IMG/VR virus record: IMGVR_UViG_3300017788_000116
Span: 1-30,486 of that record
Length of the DNA stretch: 30,486 nucleotides
Origin: a virus
Direction: 5' to 3' (one strand)
The notes beneath the pieces are model-generated. The model searched no databases, was not told where the DNA came from, and saw only the letters and a list, made by a program, of their open reading frames with translations. How positions within the stretch are numbered: the stretch's first letter is position 1; every line of letters starts with the position of its first letter. The translations under genes were made by a program, and so were the position numbers. Of the stretch, positions 23,916-30,255 are shown one piece after another.

Positions 23916-24670
23916 TAAAAACCTAAATTCATTTTGTTTACAATATAAGACTTGACTAAACCAGATCTTACAATATCATCAACACCAAATTCAATACAAT
24001 CAAACTCTGGCATTGCTTGAAGGATACGAGTGAAATCAATGATTCCATTTCGTTCGTTTGTTCTAATCAAGTCAGTCTGAGTAGCATCACCACAGAACAT
24101 AATCTTACAATCTTCACCAACACGGGTGATAATTGAATCTAACTCATGGAAGTTAAGGTTCTGACATTCATCAACAATGATAATAGATCTATCAAAAGTT
24201 GTTCCACGAATGAAAGATGTGCTCCAGAAACTAATTGTCTCTTGAGCTTTGAGATTACCATACAACATCTCAAATTCTTGATCAGTTGACATCTCGAACA
24301 TATACTTTACCATATTCTTATATGGAATTTGGTAAAGTGAAGATTTGTCTTCATGATCTCCTGGAAGAAATCCAATTTCTCTTGTTGCGACAAGAGATCT
24401 CACAATGTAAATTTTATCATATGGTGTGACTTCATCAAGAACTTCTCGAAGTGCATTGTAGAGAGTGATAAATGTTTTACCAGTTCCTGCAGCACCATAT
24501 GCAAATAAATTCTTTCCTTCTTTATAAGCAGAGAATAACTTTTTTTGATTCTCTGTTAATGGTTCAATGTCAGTTAGAAAATCCAAATTAATTGGTTTCT
24601 TCCTTCTCATTTGTTTGGCACTCATTCCAATGCCTACTGGGCCAGAATCCTTTCTTCGTTTTGCGGGCAT
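23915..24670 (-). CDS. phoH: PhoH-like ATPase
   Basis: Walker A is FAYGAAGTGKTF (GAAGTGKT at residues 59-66) and Walker B is SIIIVDECQN (D167, E168). RSLVATREIGFLPGDHEDK and GDATQTDL are also typical of the PhoH family, a RecD-like helicase or RNA-related P-loop group. The length (251 aa) matches phage PhoH proteins. phoH is common in marine phages, but its role in infection is not settled. A link to phosphate stress is known for bacterial homologues only. The neighbours are a nuclease and small genes. No Pho-box promoter was seen upstream. Confidence 0.93.
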   Translation of the reverse strand: MPAKRRKDSGPVGIGMSAKQMRRKKPINLDFLTDIEPLTENQKKLFSAYKEGKNLFAYGAAGTGKTFITLYNALREVLDEVTPYDKIYIVRSLVATREIGFLPGDHEDKSSLYQIPYKNMVKYMFEMSTDQEFEMLYGNLKAQETISFWSTSFIRGTTFDRSIIIVDECQNLNFHELDSIITRVGEDCKIMFCGDATQTDLIRTNERNGIIDFTRILQAMPEFDCIEFGVDDIVRSGLVKSYIVNKMNLGF

Positions 24671-24674
24671 AAAT

Positions 24675-24917
24675 CTACAGTGTGTTTATATTTGATCCAG
24701 GCATCTGTTTGACACGACGTAGAACATCGTTCCAACCTGGATGAGATTTCTTCAATTTGTTTTGCCAATCACCAACTTCACCAACACCAGCTACACCAGC
24801 ACTCCAATCTTTATCCCAATCAGGATTATCTTTTCTCCACTGAGTATAAGAATCAACTGTCATTGACAGTTCTTGTTTTTCACCAGTAGTTTTATTGATA
24901 ACAGGGTATAAAGGCAT
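24675..24917 (-). CDS. FmdB-like small protein lacking cysteines (80 aa)
   Basis: The start MPLYPVINKTTGEKQELSM resembles phage proteins related to the FmdB zinc-ribbon family (MPTY...). All zinc-ligand cysteines are absent, so it is probably a derivative with no metal site. The rest is SYTQWRKDNPDWDKDWSAG, then GWNDVLRRVKQMPGSNINTL, rich in Trp and Asp. It is a conserved-looking gene next to phoH. The start follows the stop of the 51-aa gene at once (TGAATG, no gap). Function unknown. Confidence 0.72.
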   Translation of the reverse strand: MPLYPVINKTTGEKQELSMTVDSYTQWRKDNPDWDKDWSAGVAGVGEVGDWQNKLKKSHPGWNDVLRRVKQMPGSNINTL

Positions 24918-25073
24918 TCAGTTCTCCTCCAGGGATTCCTGGTTGTTATATTTAGTTGTAAACTCCTTCTTCAAATGTGAACGAACCTTTTGATAGAAGT
25001 CAAGAATGTCATGATTATTATTGTAGATTAATCCACATTGTTTTGCGATTTCAATTACTTCTTGATTATTCAT
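24918..25073 (-). CDS. Small protein downstream of thyX (51 aa)
   Basis: This short gene fills the 155-base gap between thyX and the next gene. The ATG at 25073 overlaps the thyX stop (TAATG), and the TGA is followed directly by the ATG of the FmdB-like gene, with GGAGG ahead of that start inside its last codons. It encodes MNNQEVIEIAKQCGLIYN, then HDILDFYQKVRSHLKKEFTT, and an acidic end. The product is helical with no recognisable domain. Tight fit on both sides is the main evidence that it is real. Confidence 0.68.
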   Translation of the reverse strand: MNNQEVIEIAKQCGLIYNNNHDILDFYQKVRSHLKKEFTTKYNNQESLEEN

Positions 25074-25762
25074 TAGTCAATCCTCAGGGATGGTTGAATT
25101 AGTTCGTCACAGTTGCAATCATCACATACCCATTCCAGTGCTTTTGCAACTGTAGGAAAGGCACAGATAAAGATGTTCTTAACAGACTCAGCGACATCCA
25201 TATGTTCTTTCTGAGTTCCATTGGCAGTTCTCAGTTGAATATAATGAATCCATGAACGGCAAGTGCCAGTCATATAGATTCGAGTGGGAGTTGCAAGAGG
25301 CAATACAAACCTTGCACATTCTTTTGCTACACCTTGAGACAGAAGAAAGTTGTAGGTGTCTTGTGCATCACGGAAGAGATCACTAATCATCTTATTCAGA
25401 AGAAAAGTTTTTTCTTCATCCATATCATCAATAGAATTTTGACGATTCTTAGTATCCTGACGGCGAAGTTCAGGAAGTGGGATATCATTTGATAGTAGAT
25501 TTGTATCAGCGTATCGTTGAGAAAACTCTTGATAAGTGAAACTACGATGACGAAGAATCTGTGCTGCAATTCCCCGAGTAGTCTCAATCTCCACTGTCAT
25601 ACTTGATTGTTCAAACACACTCCAGTGATTATGTTTGATGCAATAAGAAAGAAGTTTTGCGTAATCTGGATTGTCTTGGTTATTTGGATTACTCACTCTG
25701 GCAATATAAGCCATAGTCTTTTCAGCATCGGGAGTGAGTGAAATTAATTTAGCAGTATTCAT
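25073..25762 (-). CDS. thyX: Flavin-dependent thymidylate synthase ThyX
   Basis: The signature RHRSFTYQEFSQRY (residues 71-84) is a clear variant of the ThyX motif RHRxxSxNxxSxRY. HNHWSVFEQ (about 44-52) and RIYMTGTCRSWIHYIQLR are further family segments. The 229-aa length is normal. ThyX methylates dUMP to dTMP with FAD and methylene-tetrahydrofolate, supplying thymidylate for phage DNA. The start has no clear Shine-Dalgarno, and an intrinsic terminator ends only nine bases before the ATG. Translation probably depends on read-through or an unseen promoter. Confidence 0.95.
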   Translation of the reverse strand: MNTAKLISLTPDAEKTMAYIARVSNPNNQDNPDYAKLLSYCIKHNHWSVFEQSSMTVEIETTRGIAAQILRHRSFTYQEFSQRYADTNLLSNDIPLPELRRQDTKNRQNSIDDMDEEKTFLLNKMISDLFRDAQDTYNFLLSQGVAKECARFVLPLATPTRIYMTGTCRSWIHYIQLRTANGTQKEHMDVAESVKNIFICAFPTVAKALEWVCDDCNCDELIQPSLRID

Positions 25763-25770
25763 TCAGACAT

Positions 25771-25805
25771 TAAAAAACCTCTGGGTTTATTCTATCCCAG
25801 AGGTT
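25771..25805 (-). terminator. Intrinsic terminator before thyX
   Basis: On the minus strand ACCTCTGGG and CCCAGAGGT pair perfectly around a ten-base loop (25777-25785 and 25796-25804; one more A-T pair is possible), followed by a run of Ts (25772-25777). It ends transcripts from the 472-aa head-protein gene. The T run stops nine bases before the thyX ATG. Confidence 0.88.
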
Positions 25806-25820
25806 GTATTTTGTCAAGGT

Positions 25821-27239
25821 TTATTTTCTAGATCCTCTTCCACCACCCATTCCACCGCCAGCTGGTTTGTATCCAGTAGTAGAACCTACAAGTTTAGGGC
25901 CTACAATTTTGGGCCCTACAAGGTTTTGAGATCCCTTAACTCCAAGTGCTTGTTGACGTTTGATATCACTTGCAGCAGCCTTCTGGAGATCTTTTGCTTT
26001 TGCAGCTGCATCCGACTTTGCATATGCACCAGGATTAAATGTTCTACCAATTCTTTCAAAAGGATTTGTAGTTCCAGTTCCAGGAGCATCCGATCTCTTA
26101 TAAACTGCTTTACCTCCCTTAAATGCAAGATGCCCAACTTCAGACTTACCAGTTGTAGGATCTTTAACTACTGATGTCTTGGCAAGTTGAACGGTTTTTC
26201 TTTGTTTCCCCACACCTGTTGACATAAACCCAGTTCCATCTTTTGCTTTACTGAAGGTAGTCTTACCACCAATACCAGTCAGTGCTCCACCAGCCTGGCG
26301 TTGACGATTTTTAACTTGATCTGCCTTTAGTTCTTGTGGTGTCTTTCCAGCAACAGTATCAAATGCCTTACCAGCAGCACCTGATCCAGCCATATATCCA
26401 CCAATACCACCAATAACAGTTCCAACACCAGGAAGAATTGCTGTTCCTAAAGCTGCACCTGCTGATGCACCAGCTAATCCACCAGCAGTTTCAGTAGCAC
26501 CACCAGCAATAGATCTTTTCCAAGATTGCCCCTGAGATTTTCTATTCCAAGTCCTGAGTCCAACATCAACAGGAACAGCAGCCTTAGAAGCAAAACTTCC
26601 CACTCCCTTTAAAGCACCTAAAGCTTTGGTTCCTCCAGGAACTTTAGTCGCTCCAGCTTTAATAGCACCTTTTAACTTTGAAGCTTGAGAACCAATCTTC
26701 CTATTCATTTTTAAGTTTGCTGCCTGAACATTTCTAACTCCAGGAACTCTTTGCAATCCTTTATTTAAAACATTACCTGTTGCAGTTCCAGCAGCAGTAG
26801 GAGCATTAGTAACTTTTCCCGCAACATTCTTTACACTTGATCCAAAGTTTTTTAGAGACTGTTTTACTCCAGTTGGAGCATTTGGTTGCCCAGGAATAGT
26901 TGTATTGGGGCCAGTAAATCCTGAACTAGATGAAGGTTGAACTGAGGGTTTTGGTTTTAGACTAGGTGAAGGTTGAGATGAAACAGGATTTCTAGGATTA
27001 CCTTTTTTACCAAACTTACCTCTCCGAAGAGGAACAATTTTATTAGAAGCTTCTTCTTCAAGATACTCTTCTAACCATAAAATATTATATAAGTCTTCTT
27101 CGTCTAAACTTTCAACTACTAGAAATCTTTCAACCTCACTCAACTCTTCATAGAAGAAGTCAAATAAATCAACAGCTTCATTTAAGTTGAGTGGTGCTTT
27201 GTCTTCTGCTTCAGCAAAAAAGTAATTAAAAGTCTTCAT
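25821..27239 (-). CDS. Probable internal head protein with capsid-targeting N-terminus (472 aa)
   Basis: The first residues MKTFNYFFAEAEDKA closely match the capsid-targeting sequence of T4 internal proteins (MKTYQEFIAEA), which is cut by the gp21 prohead protease after L/I-x-E. A fitting site LNE occurs at residues 19-21. The next 70 residues are acidic and helical, and the rest is basic and Gly/Ala/Lys-rich (LKGAIKAGATKVPGGTKALG). Residues around 255-300 form a Gly-zipper hydrophobic stretch (GASAGAALGTAILPGVGTVI), as in proteins that enter membranes. It is likely packaged in the head and perhaps ejected with DNA. It has its own late octamer and terminator. A virion location is inferred. 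Confidence 0.75.
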   Translation of the reverse strand: MKTFNYFFAEAEDKAPLNLNEAVDLFDFFYEELSEVERFLVVESLDEEDLYNILWLEEYLEEEASNKIVPLRRGKFGKKGNPRNPVSSQPSPSLKPKPSVQPSSSSGFTGPNTTIPGQPNAPTGVKQSLKNFGSSVKNVAGKVTNAPTAAGTATGNVLNKGLQRVPGVRNVQAANLKMNRKIGSQASKLKGAIKAGATKVPGGTKALGALKGVGSFASKAAVPVDVGLRTWNRKSQGQSWKRSIAGGATETAGGLAGASAGAALGTAILPGVGTVIGGIGGYMAGSGAAGKAFDTVAGKTPQELKADQVKNRQRQAGGALTGIGGKTTFSKAKDGTGFMSTGVGKQRKTVQLAKTSVVKDPTTGKSEVGHLAFKGGKAVYKRSDAPGTGTTNPFERIGRTFNPGAYAKSDAAAKAKDLQKAAASDIKRQQALGVKGSQNLVGPKIVGPKLVGSTTGYKPAGGGMGGGRGSRK

Positions 27240-27263
27240 CTAACTCTAAAATTTTCCTCTTAT

Positions 27264-27271
27264 TATTTATT
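27264..27271 (-). promoter_or_regulatory. Late promoter octamer AATAAATA before the head-protein gene
   Basis: The minus strand reads AGAATAAATAATAAG about 25 bases before the ATG at 27239. It differs from TATAAATA at the first base. The TAA stop of the upstream small gene (27267-27269) lies inside the octamer. Confidence 0.5.
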
Positions 27272-27446
27272 CTTCTAAGAGTTTACTGATTACATTTTCA
27301 GTTCCATCCATCTTCTTTACCTGATACAAAGAAGATCTCATATACTTCTTCAGTTTCTTATAGCGTTTCATAAGTGGTTTAAGTTGATCTAGATCAACAT
27401 CCACATTTAGATCACCGCTTTTTACGTTCGGGTTTTGTATATCCAT
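27267..27446 (-). CDS. Small basic conserved protein (59 aa; start uncertain)
   Basis: The conserved-looking part is DLDQLKPLMKRYKKLKKYMR, then SSLYQVKKMDGTENVISKLL, a basic helical protein. The ATG at 27446 is chosen because the longer starts at 27530 and 27518 would overlap the upstream gene by over 100 bases, in a stretch whose codons suit the upstream frame better. No clear Shine-Dalgarno supports either start. The stop overlaps the late octamer of the next gene. I do not recognise a function. Confidence 0.6.
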   Translation of the reverse strand: MDIQNPNVKSGDLNVDVDLDQLKPLMKRYKKLKKYMRSSLYQVKKMDGTENVISKLLEE

Positions 27447-27774
27447 AGATCTTTGGATTAACTCTTCCGTCTGTCCACTTGATTGATTTGATTGCTGATC
27501 CGATTCCGAGTTTGTCATAATAACAGTCAAAGATTTTTACGATTGTATTTGATTGAACAATGTCATAACAGACACTACCTCTATACTCATAAGTCACAAG
27601 ATATGAATTAAGAGGTAGAGATTTATTTTCAGCAAGAGACTTATCACAATTCTCATGAATCATAAGAACTCCTGCTTTCCGATTGTTTTCTAAGTCACTT
27701 GTATCCCAAAAGGATTTTTTTGACTTAGGTTCTGTTTCCCCATTCGATTGTTGGGAAGGCTTCTGCGACGACAT
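27412..27774 (-). CDS. Conserved protein of unknown function (120 aa)
   Basis: After a Ser/Gln/Lys-rich start (MSSQKPSQQSNGETEPKS), the core is RKAGVLMIHENCDKSLAEN, SLPLNSYLVTYEYRGSVCYD, then IVKIFDCYYDKLGIGSAI and a basic end. This looks like a small folded domain with three cysteines in the core. The start at 27774 is preferred to 27801 because it shortens the overlap with the 149-aa gene. Both lack a good Shine-Dalgarno. Function unknown. Confidence 0.7.
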   Translation of the reverse strand: MSSQKPSQQSNGETEPKSKKSFWDTSDLENNRKAGVLMIHENCDKSLAENKSLPLNSYLVTYEYRGSVCYDIVQSNTIVKIFDCYYDKLGIGSAIKSIKWTDGRVNPKIYGYTKPERKKR

Positions 27775-28174
27775 TTTGAGTAATTCTATATTTCTTTCCA
27801 AGTTTCTTATCCTTTACTAAACATAATACTTCAGCTTCAGACTCATGAAGCCCTTCAAGCATTTGAAGAAACATCATCTCTTTTCGACTCTGAGAAAGAT
27901 CATTGTTTCCACCAGCTACAAAGTTATGAAACATTCGATGTTCATGAACCAAACGAGTATGTTCTGTTCCAGCAGGAGCATCGTTTGGAACATAAGGAAC
28001 CTCACCCTCTGGAAGGGCAGTCTTAATCGACTCATCAAAATTCCAGATAAGAAGTTTCTTAAGAGCAGGAGATTCATTCTCACGAAGAATCGATGCTTTC
28101 TCCTCTTTGGTTTTTGCGTTGTGTGCTTTCTGTAGAATTTCCGAAATCAGTGGATTTGTTGGTAATTTTGCCAT
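27725..28174 (-). CDS. Conserved cyanophage-type protein of unknown function (149 aa)
   Basis: The product begins MAKLPTNPLISEILQKAHNA and contains ALKKLLIWNFDESIKTALPE and GEVPYVPNDAPAGTEHTRL, then LSQSRKEMMFLQMLEGLHES. The composition is that of a soluble helical protein with no membrane segment. I recall similar proteins in many cyanomyoviruses, with no known function. The last codons overlap the next gene by about 50 bases. The start lies 17 bases after the stop of the small membrane protein gene. Confidence 0.8.
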   Translation of the reverse strand: MAKLPTNPLISEILQKAHNAKTKEEKASILRENESPALKKLLIWNFDESIKTALPEGEVPYVPNDAPAGTEHTRLVHEHRMFHNFVAGGNNDLSQSRKEMMFLQMLEGLHESEAEVLCLVKDKKLGKKYRITQNVVAEAFPTIEWGNRT

Positions 28175-28191
28175 ATCAGTTTAAATAAAAA

Positions 28192-28410
28192 TTAATAGTC
28201 TTCTTCCTCGTCATAATAGTTATCAAAGTTAAAGGCAATCAGTGTATTGTCGATGAGATTGCCATTTTCATCATACATTTCTGGATGAGTGCTAATCTTA
28301 ATTCTTTTTTTGAAAATATCTTTCGCAACAAGAACCATTAAACCACCCACTAGAAAAAACAAAAGGGAAAACATTATACTGAAAGTTAGAATGACTGAAG
28401 TGTAATCCAT
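28192..28410 (-). CDS. Small membrane protein (72 aa)
   Basis: Residues 6-29 form one strongly hydrophobic segment (VILTFSIMFSLLFFLVGGLM) followed by a basic stop-transfer sequence (KDIFKKRIK). The rest is soluble and acidic (HPEMYDENGNLIDNTLIAFN, ending in Asp/Glu/Tyr). The topology is probably N-out or N-in with a cytoplasmic acidic tail. The HPEMYDENGNLI motif recurs in cyanophage small proteins as far as I recall. A GGAG-like sequence (AAGGAGAAC) precedes the ATG. Function unknown. Confidence 0.8.
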   Translation of the reverse strand: MDYTSVILTFSIMFSLLFFLVGGLMVLVAKDIFKKRIKISTHPEMYDENGNLIDNTLIAFNFDNYYDEEEDY

Positions 28411-28411
28411 T

Positions 28412-28492
28412 CTAGTTCTCCTTTTGCTTGCGTTTCCTTATATCAAGAGAAAATTCAAAGTAAACTGTGATCTCTCTTTTAAAAAGGTTCAA
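28412..28492 (-). CDS. Very small basic protein (26 aa; start uncertain)
   Basis: The segment NLFKREITVYFEFSLDIRKR looks like a real protein end. A TTG at 28492 with GGAA six bases upstream is the preferred start. A longer frame begins at an ATG at 28621, but it overlaps the previous gene by 56 bases, crosses a strong hairpin, and its GGAG is only one base from the ATG. It ends just before the small membrane protein gene. Function unknown. Confidence 0.45.
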   Translation of the reverse strand: MNLFKREITVYFEFSLDIRKRKQKEN

Positions 28493-28531
28493 CAGTTTTC
28501 CAAATTGAAATAATATAACATTATTTTTTTG

Positions 28532-28558
28532 GAGTTTCTTCTTACGAAGAAGTAACTC
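28532..28558 (-). other. Strong RNA hairpin in a small intergenic stretch
   Basis: Arms GAGTT-A-CTTCTT and AAGAAG-A-AACTC (minus strand) pair with one A-A mismatch around a three-base loop. The hairpin is followed by a run of A, not T, so it is not an intrinsic terminator for the minus-strand genes. It lies in the 73-base gap between the 119-aa gene and the 26-aa gene and may be a leader structure or processing signal. Confidence 0.6.
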
Positions 28559-28565
28559 TACTCCT

Positions 28566-28925
28566 CTATTTAGAGGAATTTTTCCTGGTTCTTTTCTTCC
28601 TTGTATTTTTAAGTTTCTCATACTCCAATCCAGCAGTTATAATTCCTTCAAGATATTCTTTCATCCTGCGAACTTCTGGTTTAGAATACCCAGGATAAGC
28701 TTCTCGAATAAAAGAATCACCACCAGTTAAGAATGATTCAAACTCTTCAATTTGTTCTCGAATGATTCCAATGTAATGACATGAATTGAATTCTTCAATC
28801 ATAGTTTTAGAAACTTTCTCATCAACAAGATAATGATAGAAATCAAAGGTAAATTTTCTATGAAGAATGGCATCATCTATTACTCGATTCAATAAGTCGA
28901 TGATATCGCCCACAGAATTAATCAT
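28566..28925 (-). CDS. Conserved protein of unknown function (119 aa)
   Basis: The ATG at 28925 overlaps the glutaredoxin stop (ATGA) and is preferred to 28949. The protein is helical and charged (VGDIIDLLNRVIDDAILHRK, then MIEEFNSCHYIGIIREQIEE), with AYPGYSKPEVRRMKEYLEGI and a basic Lys/Arg tail. There is no membrane segment or known active site. It is probably co-translated with glutaredoxin and speD. Function unknown. Confidence 0.75.
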   Translation of the reverse strand: MINSVGDIIDLLNRVIDDAILHRKFTFDFYHYLVDEKVSKTMIEEFNSCHYIGIIREQIEEFESFLTGGDSFIREAYPGYSKPEVRRMKEYLEGIITAGLEYEKLKNTRKKRTRKNSSK

Positions 28926-29161
28926 ACAATCTTTTGTTCTTGCAGCCATTTTACAGTCTCTGTGCAGCCTCCAATTAATTTATCATTCAGAATAACTCTA
29001 GGAAAAGTCGAACCTGATCCAAACTGATTATAAAACTCTTCTCTTGTAAAGTCAACCCCCAGTTTATATTCTCTAAATTTTTGCCCAGTCATCTCTAGAA
29101 TCTGAACAACTTTAACACAGAAGGGGCAACCTTCTCTAGAATATACTGCAAAATTTTTCAT
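28922..29161 (-). CDS. Glutaredoxin
   Basis: The 79-aa protein has the active site CPFC at residues 12-15 (SREGCPFCVKVV), the cis-proline segment STFPRVIL (P54), and GGCTETV near the end, all typical of the glutaredoxin fold. It would reduce disulfides using glutathione and may supply electrons to ribonucleotide reductase during phage DNA synthesis. The reductase is not in this window. Start and stop overlap the neighbours (speD and the 119-aa gene) by ATGA steps. Confidence 0.93.
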   Translation of the reverse strand: MKNFAVYSREGCPFCVKVVQILEMTGQKFREYKLGVDFTREEFYNQFGSGSTFPRVILNDKLIGGCTETVKWLQEQKIV

Positions 29162-29505
29162 CTAATACCTCTTGAAATTAATTGTAAATTATGATGTTTT
29201 GATTGAAATGCATTGACTAGAAACTCACAAGCTAAAGATGGATCTGTATGATCTCCACAAGTGAATACATCCACTGCTGCATATTCTTTTTCAGGCCAGG
29301 TGTGAATACTCATGTGAGATTCTGAAAGTAAACAAACAGCTGTGATTCCTTGTGGAGTAAATTCGATTGCAATCTCTTCTAACAATGTGGCTTTTGCAAT
29401 CTGAATGGCTTCTCTTAGGGAAGATAAAATATATTCTTTGTTATTTAAGTATTCTTGATTTGAATTACATAGTTCAAGTATGTAGTGTCTTCCTAGATTT
29501 TCCAA
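29158..29505 (-). CDS. speD: S-adenosylmethionine decarboxylase proenzyme SpeD
   Basis: The product has the self-cleaving site LLSESHMSIHTWPEKEYA, with cleavage between E62 and S63 to form the pyruvoyl group, and the catalytic cysteine in VDVFTCGDH. The length (115 aa) is normal for the prokaryotic short form. SpeD makes decarboxylated SAM for polyamine synthesis, and speD is a known cyanophage auxiliary gene. The only usable start is TTG at 29505, since nearby ATG codons are out of frame and closed. A perfect TATAAATA late octamer lies about 30 bases upstream, so it is probably expressed late. Confidence 0.93.
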   Translation of the reverse strand: MENLGRHYILELCNSNQEYLNNKEYILSSLREAIQIAKATLLEEIAIEFTPQGITAVCLLSESHMSIHTWPEKEYAAVDVFTCGDHTDPSLACEFLVNAFQSKHHNLQLISRGIR

Positions 29506-29531
29506 TTCATATCATGCGTGTTTCTGAAAAT

Positions 29532-29693
29532 TTATTTATACTTATCCCTAACCTCGGAGATAATATCCATTGCTCTCCGAATACCATTAGGATACTTGAG
29601 ATCAGTTAAAGAGTTAGCATTCTTTCTTGATAGTTGTTCAACATGTTGAAGTCGATCAAACAATTCTTTGAAAAACTTATCCTCATCTTTCAT
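29532..29693 (-). CDS. Small helical protein before speD (53 aa)
   Basis: The ATG at 29693 overlaps the stop of the 95-aa gene (ATGA). It encodes MKDEDKFFKELFDRLQHVEQ, then NSLTDLKYPNGIRRAMDIIS and a short basic end. The charged helical pattern and exact overlap support a real gene. The late octamer of speD is formed by its last three codons (TAT AAA TAA). Function unknown. Confidence 0.65.
   Translation of the reverse strand: MKDEDKFFKELFDRLQHVEQLSRKNANSLTDLKYPNGIRRAMDIISEVRDKYK
29533..29540 (-). promoter_or_regulatory. Perfect late promoter octamer TATAAATA before speD
   Basis: The minus strand reads AGTATAAATAAATTTTC, an exact match to the T4 late octamer, about 30 bases before the speD start at 29505. 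The octamer is contained in the last codons and stop of the 53-aa gene. Confidence 0.75.
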
Positions 29694-29977
29694 ACAGATA
29701 CTTTCTCCCACTCACTTTCTGATAATTTGTTTTGATACCGTTTCAATTTCGTAGGAGATCTGGGTGGAACAGGAACAACTTCATTGGTTGGAAGCTGTTT
29801 TGGTATTTCAATGTCCACCACTGGGCCCATTAGAAACTTATTGCGAGTATAAGTTCTGTTTTGTGGATCAAATGCAATCATTGCAAGAGCATCCAGTTCA
29901 TCTCCACAATCTAAAAGTTTCCTTCCAGTCTTTTTATCTAGAACTGAAAAGTATTCTTCACTATTATACTTGTTCAT
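29690..29977 (-). CDS. Conserved small protein of unknown function (95 aa)
   Basis: The ATG at 29977 has AAGGA about ten bases upstream and overlaps the end of the 40-aa gene. Longer starts at 29998 and 30043 are less likely. The product contains YFSVLDKKTGRKLLDCGDEL, then DALAMIAFDPQNRTYTRNKF, a soluble mixed fold, and a Pro-rich basic tail (VPVPPRSPTKLKRYQNKLSE). Function unknown. It is one of a chain of overlapping small genes between psbD and speD. Confidence 0.68.
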   Translation of the reverse strand: MNKYNSEEYFSVLDKKTGRKLLDCGDELDALAMIAFDPQNRTYTRNKFLMGPVVDIEIPKQLPTNEVVPVPPRSPTKLKRYQNKLSESEWEKVSV

Positions 29978-30086
29978 CTTGAATATCCTTTTGTTCATTA
30001 TAGGATACTTTTTGCGGCCTGTAAAGTTGTGGCCAAGTATCACGAATTATTTCTGCAAGTTTATAAGGTGTCTCTGTTGTAATCAT
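29964..30086 (-). CDS. Very small protein (40 aa)
   Basis: The ATG at 30086 overlaps the stop of the 29-aa membrane peptide gene (ATGA), and the end overlaps the start of the 95-aa gene. It encodes MITTETPYKLAEIIRDTWPQ, then LYRPQKVSYNEQKDIQDEQV. Overlaps on both sides argue for real translation. No domain is recognisable. Confidence 0.5.
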   Translation of the reverse strand: MITTETPYKLAEIIRDTWPQLYRPQKVSYNEQKDIQDEQV

Positions 30087-30172
30087 TGTGGATATGCATT
30101 ATTTAAACCCCAGATAATAAAGATTCCAATGACTCCAAATATAGTCATTGCTGTAAAGATCGTTTTATACAT
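30083..30172 (-). CDS. Very small membrane protein (29 aa)
   Basis: The reading frame gives MYKTIFTAMTIFGVIGIFII plus WGLNNAYPQ, one clear membrane segment with a short polar end. It is close in size to small photosystem and cytochrome b6f subunits, but I could not match it to any of them. There is no good Shine-Dalgarno. The overlap of its stop with the 40-aa gene and its place next to psbD are the main support. Confidence 0.5.
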   Translation of the reverse strand: MYKTIFTAMTIFGVIGIFIIWGLNNAYPQ

Positions 30173-30180
30173 TTTTGTTA

Positions 30181-30255
30181 TTACAAGTATTGAGTAATAA
30201 ACATTATGAAAAGAAACACTCCAAAAAGTTGAAAGAGAAGGAGAATAAGAAGCAT
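30181..30255 (-). CDS. Possible hydrophobic peptide after the psbD terminator (24 aa)
   Basis: A 24-codon frame starts at an ATG just after the U tract of the psbD terminator and encodes a wholly hydrophobic peptide (MLLILLLFQLFGVFLFIMFI). It has no ribosome binding site. The hydrophobicity may simply come from pyrimidine-rich DNA, so this may not be a gene. Confidence 0.22.
   Translation of the reverse strand: MLLILLLFQLFGVFLFIMFITQYL

Noticed and set aside
28493-28621. Longer version of the 26-aa gene starting at 28621
   Set aside because: It overlaps the upstream gene by 56 bases, crosses a strong hairpin, and its GGAG is only one base from the ATG. It cannot be fully excluded.
30083-30172. 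Possible PetN or other small photosynthetic subunit
   Set aside because: Only the length (29 aa) and a WG near the end resemble PetN. The remaining residues do not match PetN, PsbT, PsbM or PetG as I remember them.
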